Assembly (NCBI GenBank): GCA_035938395.1
Contig: DASZGY010000042.1
Span: forward strand, 1 to 31,870
Origin: JALZAA01 sp035938395
GTDB taxonomy: Bacteria > Actinomycetota > Acidimicrobiia > IMCC26256 > JACDBD01
Direction: 5' to 3'
Length of the DNA stretch: 31,870 nucleotides
Shown: piece by piece, positions 25,737-31,870 of the stretch
Position numbering within the stretch: the first letter of the stretch is position 1
Layout of the letters: each line of letters starts with the position of its first letter
Translations under genes and position numbers: made by a program
Notes under the pieces: model-generated
Told to the model about the DNA's origin: nothing
The model's input: only the letters and a program-made list of their open reading frames with translations
Databases searched by the model: none

Positions 25737-26631
25737 CGACGAGTTGCGGCCCGACGGGCCGGCCGTTGTAGCCCTCGGCGGCGGGCACGGCTTGTCGGTC
25801 GTGCTCCGCGCCGCACGGGAGTACGCAGGGACCATCACCGGCATCGTGAGCGTGGCCGACGACGGGGGCTCTTCCGGCCGGCTCCGACGCGACTTCGGCG
25901 TGCCGGCGCCGGGCGACCTGCGACGGTGTCTGGTCGCGCTGGCCGGCAGCGAAACCGTGTGGCGCGACGCCTTCGAGCATCGTTTCGGCGGGGGGGAGCT
26001 CGGCGGGCACGCGCTCGGGAACCTCGTCATCGTCGGGTTGACGGAGACGCTCGGCGACTTCACCGCTGCGCTCCAAGAGGCGGGTCGTCTCCTCGACGCC
26101 GTTGGGCGGGTGTTCCCGGCGACGACGGACGCCGTGGTGCTGAAGGCCGACGTCGAGGGCGAAGCGGTGGAGGGGCAGGTCGCGGTCCAGAACAGCGCCG
26201 GACGCATCCGGCGGGTCGAGCTGGTGCCGAGCGACGCCGCCCCGCCCGCCGAGGCGATCGCCGCGATCGCGACCGCCGACCAGGTAGTGCTGGCGCCCGG
26301 ATCGCTCTACACCAGCCTGCTCCCGGTCTTGTGTGTCCGCGACCTGCGCGCCGCGGTGGCCGCGGCGCCGGGACGGGTGGTGCAGGTCTCGAACTTGCGA
26401 CCCCAACAGCCGGAGACGGCCGGTCTCGACGCCACCGACCATCTGTTGGCCGTCAAGGAGCACGGCGCTCGGGTCGACGCCTTCCTGTATCAGCGTGACG
26501 GTGCCCTCGCCGCCGACGACGCCGTCACCAGGGACTGGGGCGTGGAACCCGTCCCCGCCGATGTGGCCCGGGGCGACGGGCTGGTGCACGATCCGGGCAG
26601 ACTGGCGGGGGCGCTGCGGGCTCTGCTGTAG
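25729..26631 (+). CDS. yvcK: YvcK/CofD-like gluconeogenesis factor
   Basis: A 300-residue protein of the CofD-like fold. ALGGGHGLSVVLRAARE near the N-terminus binds a nucleotide sugar in Bacillus YvcK (CuvA in mycobacteria); VSVADDGGSSGRLRRDFGVPAPGDLRRCLVAL, GHALGNLVIVGL and APGSLYTSLLPVL are diagnostic family blocks. It is needed in other bacteria for growth on gluconeogenic carbon and for wall homeostasis. The GTG start overlaps rapZ by 8 bp. In most actinobacteria whiA follows directly; here a hairpin and gap follow. Confidence 0.94.
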   Translation: MSNDELRPDGPAVVALGGGHGLSVVLRAAREYAGTITGIVSVADDGGSSGRLRRDFGVPAPGDLRRCLVALAGSETVWRDAFEHRFGGGELGGHALGNLVIVGLTETLGDFTAALQEAGRLLDAVGRVFPATTDAVVLKADVEGEAVEGQVAVQNSAGRIRRVELVPSDAAPPAEAIAAIATADQVVLAPGSLYTSLLPVLCVRDLRAAVAAAPGRVVQVSNLRPQQPETAGLDATDHLLAVKEHGARVDAFLYQRDGALAADDAVTRDWGVEPVPADVARGDGLVHDPGRLAGALRALL

Positions 26632-26632
26632 T

Positions 26633-26660
26633 CCGGCGCCGGCGGCGACGACGGCGCCGG
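26633..26660 (+). terminator. strong GC hairpin between yvcK and gap
   Basis: Perfect 9-bp arms CCGGCGCCG and CGGCGCCGG surround a 10-nt loop, starting 2 bp after the yvcK stop. There is no U-tract. It could terminate or attenuate the uvrC-rapZ-yvcK transcript before gap. It occupies the place where whiA is normally found. Confidence 0.45.
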
Positions 26661-26691
26661 CGACCGAGTCGAGAACACGGAGGCACATCTG

Positions 26692-27723
26692 ATGGCCGTA
26701 CGAGTAGGGATCAACGGATACGGGCGGATCGGCCGCTCCTTCCACCGGGCCCTGCTGGACCGGGGGGAAAGCGCCGGCGTGGAGCTGGTCGCCGTCAACG
26801 ACCCGTTCGGCGACAGCGAGACGATGGCCTTCCTGCTCAAGCACGACTCGGTCGGGGGCATGCTGCGCAACGAGGTCAAGGTCAGCAACGGCGGATTCTC
26901 GGTCGACGGCAAGGAGATCAAGAAGCTGGAAGAGCGCGACCCGGCCGAGATCCCGTGGGGCGACCACGGCATCGAAGTGGTCATCGAATCGACCGGCGTG
27001 TTCACGGCGCGCGATGCGGCGGCTGGGCACCTCCAGGGTGGCGCCGAGCGGGTGGTCATCTCTGCCCCCTCCGGAGACGCGGACCTCACGATGTGCCTCG
27101 GCGTCAACGACGCCGCCTACGACCCCGGGCAGCACACGGTGATCTCCAACGCCTCGTGCACGACGAACTGCCTGGCGCCGATGGCCAAGGTGCTGAACGA
27201 CCGGTTCGGCATCGAGCAGGGGTTCATGACGACGATTCACGCGTATACAAGCGACCAGGCTCTGCAGGACATTGCGCAGACGAGCCGCTCGGGCAAGGCC
27301 GACATGCGGCGGATGCGCGCCGCTGCGCTCTCCATCATCCCGGCCAGCACGGGCGCCGCGAAGGCGATCGGACTGGTGCTGCCGGAGCTGGACGGCAGGC
27401 TCAGCGGCACTTCGATGCGGGTACCGGTGCCGGTGGGCTCGATCACCGACCTCACGGCCGTGCTGGGTGAGAGCACGAGCGCCGAAGAGGTGAATGAGGC
27501 GTTCGCAGCCGCGTCCAATGACGCTTCCTACAAGGGCGTGCTGTCTTACACGGACGAGCCGCTCGTCTCGGCCGACATCGTCGGCAACCCGGCGTCGTGC
27601 ATCTTCTCGGCCAAGGACACGATGGCGAACGGGACGATGGTCAAGGTGCTCGGCTGGTACGACAACGAATGGGGCTTCTCGAACCGGCTCATCGATCTCA
27701 GCGCGTTCCTTGGCGAACGCTGA
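26692..27723 (+). CDS. gap: glyceraldehyde-3-phosphate dehydrogenase, type I
   Basis: A 343-residue GAPDH that oxidises glyceraldehyde 3-phosphate to 1,3-bisphosphoglycerate. The N-terminal NAD site has GINGYGRIGRSFHRAL, and the acidic residue in VAVNDPFG favours NAD over NADP. The catalytic Cys156 is in SNASCTTNCLAP, followed by MTTIHAYTSDQ with the partner histidine and the C-terminal WYDNEWGFSNRL. GGAGG at 26679-26683 lies 8 nt before the ATG. pgk starts inside the last codons of this gene. Confidence 0.98.
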   Translation: MAVRVGINGYGRIGRSFHRALLDRGESAGVELVAVNDPFGDSETMAFLLKHDSVGGMLRNEVKVSNGGFSVDGKEIKKLEERDPAEIPWGDHGIEVVIESTGVFTARDAAAGHLQGGAERVVISAPSGDADLTMCLGVNDAAYDPGQHTVISNASCTTNCLAPMAKVLNDRFGIEQGFMTTIHAYTSDQALQDIAQTSRSGKADMRRMRAAALSIIPASTGAAKAIGLVLPELDGRLSGTSMRVPVPVGSITDLTAVLGESTSAEEVNEAFAAASNDASYKGVLSYTDEPLVSADIVGNPASCIFSAKDTMANGTMVKVLGWYDNEWGFSNRLIDLSAFLGER

Positions 27724-28909
27724 GGTCGGAATCCCGCGTCTCGAGGACCTCCCGCTCGCGCGCGGGCAACGCGTCCTCGTGCGGGTCGATCTCAACGTTC
27801 CGCTCGAAGGCGGCGCGGTCGCCGACGACCTCCGCATCACGACCGCGCTTCCGACGCTCGAGTGGCTTCGCGTAAACGATGCCGCCGTCGTCGTGGCCGG
27901 ACACCTGGGGCGGCCCAAGGGGGCGCCCGACCCGCAGTATTCAATGGCGCCCGTCGCTGCGCGCCTGAGCGAGCTGCTCGGACAAGAGGTTCCCCTCGCG
28001 CCCGGGGTGGTGGGCGCGGCCGTCGAGTCCTACGTGGCCAGCCTCGAACCTGGGAACGTGCTCATGCTGGAGAACCTCCGCTTCGAGCGCGGCGAGACCA
28101 CGGACGATCCCGCCTTCGCGACCGACCTGTGCGAGCTCGCCGACGACTACGTGAACGAGGCCTTCGGTGCGTCGCATCGCGCGCACGCGTCGATCGTGGG
28201 GCCGCCGCGCCTCCTCCCGAGCGCCGGCGGCCGGTTGCTGTTCCGGGAGGTCGAGACACTCTCACGCTTGCTCCACGCTGACGAGCACCCCTTCGTGGCC
28301 GTGCTCGGCGGTGCGAAGGTGAGCGACAAGCTCGGCGTCATCGATGCGCTCCTCCGGCGCTGCGATGCGATCCTGGTCGGCGGGGCCATGATGTTCACCT
28401 TCCTGCTCGCGCAAGGACACTCGGTCGGGGACTCACTCGTCGAGCCCGACATGGTCGATGAGTGTCGGCGGCTCCTCGACACCGGGCGGGTTCGGATCCC
28501 GACTGACGTCGTCGTCGCCGAGGAGATCACCGACGACGCAGACGCGCGCGTCGTATCGGCAGACGCGATGCCGGGGGGCGTGAAGGGGCTCGACATCGGT
28601 CCCGAGACCGCCGACGCGTTCACGGCCGAGATCGGCGACGCGGCTCTGCTGCTGTGGAACGGGCCGATGGGCGTGTTCGAGGTGGCGCCGTTCGCGGCCG
28701 GGACCTGGGCGGTCGCGGAGGCAGTGGCGGGGTGTCCCGGGTTCACGGTGGTGGGTGGCGGTGACAGTGCGGCCGCCGTCCGCCGGTTCGGGCTCGGCGA
28801 TCGAATCGACCACGTGAGCACTGGCGGCGGCGCGTCCCTGGAGTTCATCGAGCAGGGCGACCTGCCCGGCCTGAAGGCACTACGGGAATCCAAGAAGATG
28901 GAGAGGTGA
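27710..28909 (+). CDS. pgk: phosphoglycerate kinase
   Basis: A 399-residue PGK transferring phosphate from 1,3-bisphosphoglycerate to ADP. The N-domain has VLVRVDLNVPLEGG, VVAGHLGRPKG and ENLRFERGE; the hinge and C-domain have VAVLGGAKVSDKLGVI, LLWNGPMGVFE and VVGGGDSAAAVRRFG with STGGGASLEF. No ATG or GTG fits the N-terminus; TTG 27710, 14 bp inside gap, is the only start that keeps the conserved first strand, so translation is probably coupled to gap. The stop overlaps the tpiA ATG as TGATG. Confidence 0.95.
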   Translation: MANAEVGIPRLEDLPLARGQRVLVRVDLNVPLEGGAVADDLRITTALPTLEWLRVNDAAVVVAGHLGRPKGAPDPQYSMAPVAARLSELLGQEVPLAPGVVGAAVESYVASLEPGNVLMLENLRFERGETTDDPAFATDLCELADDYVNEAFGASHRAHASIVGPPRLLPSAGGRLLFREVETLSRLLHADEHPFVAVLGGAKVSDKLGVIDALLRRCDAILVGGAMMFTFLLAQGHSVGDSLVEPDMVDECRRLLDTGRVRIPTDVVVAEEITDDADARVVSADAMPGGVKGLDIGPETADAFTAEIGDAALLLWNGPMGVFEVAPFAAGTWAVAEAVAGCPGFTVVGGGDSAAAVRRFGLGDRIDHVSTGGGASLEFIEQGDLPGLKALRESKKMER

Positions 28910-29688
28910 TGGCGAGCAACGAGCGGCGGCCGATCATGGCCGGCAACTGGAAGATGCACCACACGCACCTGGAGGCGATCCAGGTCGTGCAGAAGCTGTC
29001 GTACCGGCTCGACGACCGCGATTACCAGGAGTGCGAGATCGTGGTGTGCCCGGCGTTCACCGCGCTCCGGTCGGTGCAGACCGTGCTCGAGGCCGACCGC
29101 ATCCCGATCGTGCTGGGCGCGCAGAACGTGCATTGGAAGGACCAGGGCGCGTTCACCGGTGAGGTGAGCCCGCCGATGCTTGCGAAGCTCAACGTGCGCT
29201 ACGTGATCGTCGGCCACTCCGAGCGTCGTCAGCTGTTCGGCGAGACGGACGAGGACGTGAACCTGAAGCACAAGGCGGTCCTGAAGCACGAGATGACGCC
29301 GATCGTCTGCGTCGGCGAGACGCTCGAGGAACGCGACGCGGGGCGTACCGACGAACGCGTCGACAGCCAGACGCGCGCTGCGTTCGCCGGTGTGCGATCG
29401 GGCAGCGCGGCCGTCTCGGTCATCGCGTACGAGCCGATCTGGTGCATCGGGACCGGGCGCAACGCGACCCCCGAGGACGCCAACGCGACGATCGCCGTAA
29501 TCCGGGCCGCGCTGCGGGACATGTACTCCGCTGAGACTGCCGCCTCGATCCGGATCCTCTACGGCGGGAGCGTCAAGCCGGGCAACATCGCCGACCTCAT
29601 GGCGATGCCCGAGATCGACGGCGCCCTGGTGGGCGGCGCGTCGCTGGACCCCGACGAGTTCGCCCGGGTCGTGCGGTTCCGTGCGTGA
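28909..29688 (+). CDS. tpiA: triosephosphate isomerase
   Basis: A 259-residue TIM barrel interconverting dihydroxyacetone phosphate and glyceraldehyde 3-phosphate. The catalytic residues are Lys15 (AGNWKMHH), His103 (VIVGHSERR) and Glu175 (VIAYEPIWCIGTG). The phosphate loop is ILYGGSVKPGN, followed by GALVGGASL. ATG 28909 overlaps the pgk stop; a GTG one codon earlier is possible but less likely. It completes a gap-pgk-tpiA operon. Confidence 0.98.
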   Translation: MASNERRPIMAGNWKMHHTHLEAIQVVQKLSYRLDDRDYQECEIVVCPAFTALRSVQTVLEADRIPIVLGAQNVHWKDQGAFTGEVSPPMLAKLNVRYVIVGHSERRQLFGETDEDVNLKHKAVLKHEMTPIVCVGETLEERDAGRTDERVDSQTRAAFAGVRSGSAAVSVIAYEPIWCIGTGRNATPEDANATIAVIRAALRDMYSAETAASIRILYGGSVKPGNIADLMAMPEIDGALVGGASLDPDEFARVVRFRA

Positions 29689-29694
29689 GGCCTG

Positions 29695-29703
29695 TGTTAG
29701 CGT
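29695..29703 (+). promoter_or_regulatory. extended -10 (TGTTAGCGT) for secG
   Basis: TG-T-TAGCGT is an extended TANNNT -10, giving a start near 29710 and leaving the GAGAGGGA ribosome binding site (29716-29723) in a short leader. secG can thus be transcribed apart from tpiA. Confidence 0.35.
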
Positions 29704-29733
29704 TTTGTCCCTGATGAGAGGGAACGACCGCCC

Positions 29734-29961
29734 GTGCTGAACGCCATCCTTTTGGTCCTCGACGTCATCGCCTGCGGGATGCTGATCCTCTTCGTGCTGC
29801 TCCACGCCGGCCGGGGTGGCGGCCTGTCCGACATGTTCGGCGGCCAGATGGGCGGCTCGATGGCGGGGTCCACCGTCGTGGAGCGGAACCTCGACCGGAT
29901 CACGGTCGTCACCGCCATCGTGTTCACGTTCTCGACCGTCCTGCTCGCCCTGCGCGTCTAG
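29734..29961 (+). CDS. secG: preprotein translocase subunit SecG
   Basis: A 75-residue SecG, the small accessory subunit of the SecYEG translocon. It has two membrane helices, about residues 3-24 (AILLVLDVIACGMLILFVLLH) and 53-73 (RITVVTAIVFTFSTVLLAL), joined by the glycine-rich loop AGRGGGLSDMFGGQMGGSMAGS, the family signature. The GTG start follows GAGAGGGA. Its place after tpiA matches the usual actinobacterial order. Confidence 0.95.
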   Translation: MLNAILLVLDVIACGMLILFVLLHAGRGGGLSDMFGGQMGGSMAGSTVVERNLDRITVVTAIVFTFSTVLLALRV

Positions 29962-29969
29962 CGCAGCCG

Positions 29970-29975
29970 TAAACT
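29970..29975 (+). promoter_or_regulatory. -10 element (TAAACT) for tRNA-Leu(GAG)
   Basis: TAAACT fits TANNNT, lies 8 bp after the secG stop and would start transcription about 23 nt before the tRNA. No good -35 is visible. Confidence 0.4.
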
Positions 29976-30004
29976 TCTTGCTCGTCGCGCGTGGCGCGGT
30001 GCAC

Positions 30005-30088
30005 GTCGGAGTGGCGGAATCGGCAGACGCGCTAGCTTGAGGGGCTAGTGCCCGCAAGGGCGTGGGGGTTCAAGTCCCCCCTCCGACA
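30005..30088 (+). tRNA. tRNA-Leu (anticodon GAG)
   Basis: An 84-nt class II tRNA. The acceptor is GTCGGAG with CTCCGAC and discriminator A, and the D-arm contains GGCGGAATCGGCAGACGC. The anticodon arm CTAGC-TTGAGGG-GCTAG places GAG at 34-36, reading CUC/CUU. The long variable arm is GCCC-GCAA-GGGC and the T-arm is GGGGGTTCAAGTCCCCC. CCA is not encoded; the sequence after A is CTT. Confidence 0.96.
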
Positions 30089-30292
30089 CTTGCTACAACG
30101 CCGAGGTCGTACGACGGGGAGCCGACCACGGCGAACACCTTCGAACGATCTTCTGACGCGCGTCTTCGATCGAGCTCACCCCATGAGGAACTATGGGTTT
30201 CGAAGATGCCAGCAGCTGGTGGTTGCCGCAGGATCTGAAGAGAGACGACAACACCGTCCTGGCCTGACCAGAAAGCGCCAGCCATCGCATCG
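30089..30292. other. intergenic stretch after tRNA-Leu, no gene seen
   Basis: About 200 bp between the tRNA and the membrane protein frame. A short minus-strand frame here has no recognisable protein character. I see no U-tailed terminator, no repeat of the tRNA 3' end and no insertion-sequence ends. The composition is less G/C-biased than upstream. Confidence 0.5.
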
Positions 30293-31441
30293 ATGCGGAG
30301 ATCTCACACGGCGCGAGCCACGGACAAGAGCCCGAACGGGCCCACTCTGAGAAAGACCTCCCCGGCGCGTGCCACGGAGGGAGACCTCTCCCACGGCGAG
30401 CGGGCCACGGGATGGCGAAGGGCTCGTACGTTGGCTGTAGTGGCGGTGGCGCTGGCCGCCCTGGTCGGGTTGGGCTGGCTAGAACGCCGCTCGGTCCGTC
30501 AATCCTTTGCCGTCCTGGGCCACGCGCATTTGATCCTTCTTCCGTTTGCCATCTCCGCCGAAATTTTGTCCATGGCGACCCTGGCCCGCCTGCAGCGCCG
30601 GTTGCTCCGCGCTGGCGGTGTTCGACTGTCGATGCCGTCCGTGGTGGTCATCGTCTATGCCAGCAACGCCATCTCGGTCTCCATCCCCATCGCGGGGGCC
30701 CCGATGAGCGCCGCCTTCTCGTTCCGGTCCTTCGCCCGGCGCGGGGCGGATCGCAGTCTGGCCGGATGGGTGCTGACAATCTCCGGGGTGATCTCGACAA
30801 TCGCATTTGTTCTGATTGTGGCCGTCGGCGCCATGCTGTCCGGCAACGTCGTCGCCGCGGTGGTCGGGACGTTGGGCGCCCTGGCCACCGTCGTGCCGGT
30901 TCTGGGGTGCCTGATAGCCCTTCGCTACGACCGGCTCCGAGCTCGACTGGAGTTGGTCGGGGCCCGGGGTCTTCGGTTGGTCCAGCGCGTCATGCAGCGA
31001 CCCCGGGGCGACCCCCGGGCGCTGATCGAGGCCACCGTGGCGCGCGTCGTCGGGTTGCGTCTGAAGGGGCGGGGCTGGGCCTTCGTGTTCCTCATGGCCA
31101 CCCTGAATTGGGTGGCGAACATCGCCTGTCTGGCCCTGGCCATCATGGCCGTGGGAAGCCCAGTTCCCTGGTCCGGCCTCATCCTGGCCTGGAGCGTCGG
31201 GGTGGGCGCCGGCAGTTTCGAGCTCACCCCCGGGGGTCTCGGCGTGGTGGAGGCCGCGCTGGCCGCAGCACTCGTCGCCGCTGGTGTCCACGCCCCGGAG
31301 GCGGTGGCGGCGGTGCTGGTGTACCGGCTCATCAGCTTCTGGCTGGTCGACGCGCTGGGCTGGATGCTCTACGTGACGACGCGAAAGCGGGGTCGCCCGG
31401 CACCACTGGCGTCGGACTCGCCGGTTGATCTGAGTTCGTGA
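30293..31441 (+). CDS. YbhN/lysylphosphatidylglycerol synthase TM-region family protein
   Basis: An integral membrane protein of up to 382 residues. After a basic 45-residue N-terminus come a first helix (VVAVALAALVGLGWL), several further helices, and the family's late motifs VGVGAGSFELTPGGLGVVEAALAAALVAAGV and VLVYRLISFWLVDALGWMLY. The P-G-G-L-G/E pattern matches the UPF0104/AglD-MprF flippase-like domain, suggesting lipid or lipid-linked sugar transport; the substrate is unknown. The start is uncertain: 30293 lacks a ribosome binding site, and starts up to about 30428 are possible. It uses more T-ending and TTG codons than its neighbours, hinting at separate origin. Confidence 0.75.
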   Translation: MRRSHTARATDKSPNGPTLRKTSPARATEGDLSHGERATGWRRARTLAVVAVALAALVGLGWLERRSVRQSFAVLGHAHLILLPFAISAEILSMATLARLQRRLLRAGGVRLSMPSVVVIVYASNAISVSIPIAGAPMSAAFSFRSFARRGADRSLAGWVLTISGVISTIAFVLIVAVGAMLSGNVVAAVVGTLGALATVVPVLGCLIALRYDRLRARLELVGARGLRLVQRVMQRPRGDPRALIEATVARVVGLRLKGRGWAFVFLMATLNWVANIACLALAIMAVGSPVPWSGLILAWSVGVGAGSFELTPGGLGVVEAALAAALVAAGVHAPEAVAAVLVYRLISFWLVDALGWMLYVTTRKRGRPAPLASDSPVDLSS

Positions 31442-31599
31442 TGGGCACTGCTGCTGCAAAGCCAGCCAGGCCCCGGCTCGACCCAAGCTGGACACCCAGC
31501 GCGTGGTGCTGGTCTCCGATCGCTCCGGATGTCGACGAAGGCGCTGCAGTCATTGTGGATCAGGTGCTGTTCGCCAGAGCCGTGGTGCGGCGCGGCTCC
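31442..31599. other. convergent intergenic stretch, no gene seen
   Basis: This 158-bp gap separates the YbhN-like gene from the convergent tag gene. Open frames crossing it are not supported by protein character, and I see no clear U-tailed terminator. Confidence 0.4.
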
Positions 31600-31870
31600 T
31601 TACCGGCCGCGGTCTTGGCTACTGGCCGGGCGGTAGTCGGTCGCTCGGAAGCACCCATGGATGTGGTCGTTGATCACGCCGACGTTCTGCATGAAGGCGT
31701 ACACACTCGTGGGCCCGACGAAGCGGTACCCCTGAGACTTCAACTGCTTGGCGAATGCCTCCGCCTGCGGCGTCGACGTCGGGACATCCGCGAGGGATCG
31801 CGGCGCACGCCTGTGGGTGCTCTCGTACGACCTCGCAAGCGTCACGAGGCTCGGCGACGCGGACCTCATC
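31600..31870 (-). CDS. tag: DNA-3-methyladenine glycosylase I, C-terminal part
   Basis: The last 89 or so residues of Tag, which excises 3-methyladenine from alkylated DNA; the N-terminal part lies beyond the window edge. The block LKSQGYRFVGPTSVYAFMQNVGVINDH is diagnostic, preceded by RAPRSLADVPTSTPQAEAFAK. The H-I-H-G-C segment supplies the C-terminal zinc ligands (H-x3-C) of the family's zinc snap. The ATG at the window edge is probably internal, because Tag proteins are about 190 residues long. It is convergent with the YbhN-like gene. Confidence 0.88.
   Translation of the reverse strand, partial: MRSASPSLVTLARSYESTHRRAPRSLADVPTSTPQAEAFAKQLKSQGYRFVGPTSVYAFMQNVGVINDHIHGCFRATDYRPASSQDRGR

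Noticed and set aside
25372..27918. Minus-strand open frame of 848 codons opposite rapZ, yvcK and gap
   Set aside because: Antisense shadow of three certain genes, with no recognisable domain.
28147..30057. Minus-strand open frame of 636 codons opposite pgk, tpiA and secG
   Set aside because: Shadow frame; it even runs into the tRNA gene.
30129..30142. Possible SOS box near CGAACGATCTTCTG
   Set aside because: Only the left half-site matches; the right half lacks GTTCG and no repair gene follows.
30070..30285. Short minus-strand frame after tRNA-Leu(GAG)
   Set aside because: It ends inside the tRNA, has no ribosome binding site and no recognisable protein features.
31441..31870. Plus-strand frame from ATG 31441 open to the window end
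   Set aside because: It runs antisense through the diagnostic Tag motifs, and its translation has no family character.

Overview
The window is chromosomal DNA from a high-GC actinobacterium. The evidence is strong G/C bias at third codon positions, many GTG/TTG starts, TANNNT -10 boxes close to start codons, an ANTAR response regulator of the PdtaR type, and two gene neighbourhoods familiar from Actinobacteria: pdtaR-polA-rpsA-coaE-uvrB-uvrA and uvrC-rapZ-yvcK-gap-pgk-tpiA-secG. An early-branching class such as Acidimicrobiia fits, but this is inference and no marker here settles it.

Layout. 1-1.4 kb: tRNA-Leu(CAA) and an acyl-CoA dehydrogenase on the minus strand. 1.45-8.4 kb, plus strand: a coiled-coil protein, a PdtaR-like antiterminator, a small membrane protein, polA, a methyltransferase, rpsA and coaE. 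8.4-11.5 kb, minus strand: a compact three-gene operon of an acyl-CoA-dehydrogenase-fold flavoprotein lacking both usual catalytic glutamates, a PhnD-like binding protein without signal peptide, and a TusA-like domain fused to a di-iron ferritin-like domain. I cannot assign its function. 11.7-17.1 kb, plus strand: uvrB, mscL and uvrA, with a perfect LexA-type SOS box before uvrA. 17.1-18 kb, minus strand: an XRE regulator/nucleotidyltransferase pair resembling a toxin-antitoxin module, with a palindromic operator over its promoter. 18-21.2 kb: a methyltransferase, nadA (minus, with a structured leader) and a GT87-like membrane glycosyltransferase. 21.2-22.9 kb, minus strand: a GlxA-type AraC regulator and a DJ-1/PfpI protein. 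23-30 kb, plus strand: uvrC, rapZ, yvcK, gap, pgk, tpiA and secG, then tRNA-Leu(GAG). 30.1-31.9 kb: a compositionally different membrane protein (LPG synthase/YbhN-like) and the 3' part of tag on the minus strand.

How the genes work together. UvrA, UvrB, UvrC and PolA supply nucleotide excision repair, and the partial Tag glycosylase adds base excision. gap-pgk-tpiA is the lower-glycolysis operon, translationally coupled by overlapping starts. RapZ and YvcK normally precede whiA, but here only 60 bp separate yvcK from gap, so whiA is missing from its usual slot.

The best candidates for something undescribed are the nadA leader, whose fold resembles the NAD+-I (nadA motif) riboswitch and which has a hairpin over the Shine-Dalgarno, and the flavoprotein/PhnD/TusA-di-iron operon, whose leader carries a four-codon open frame and an inverted repeat.
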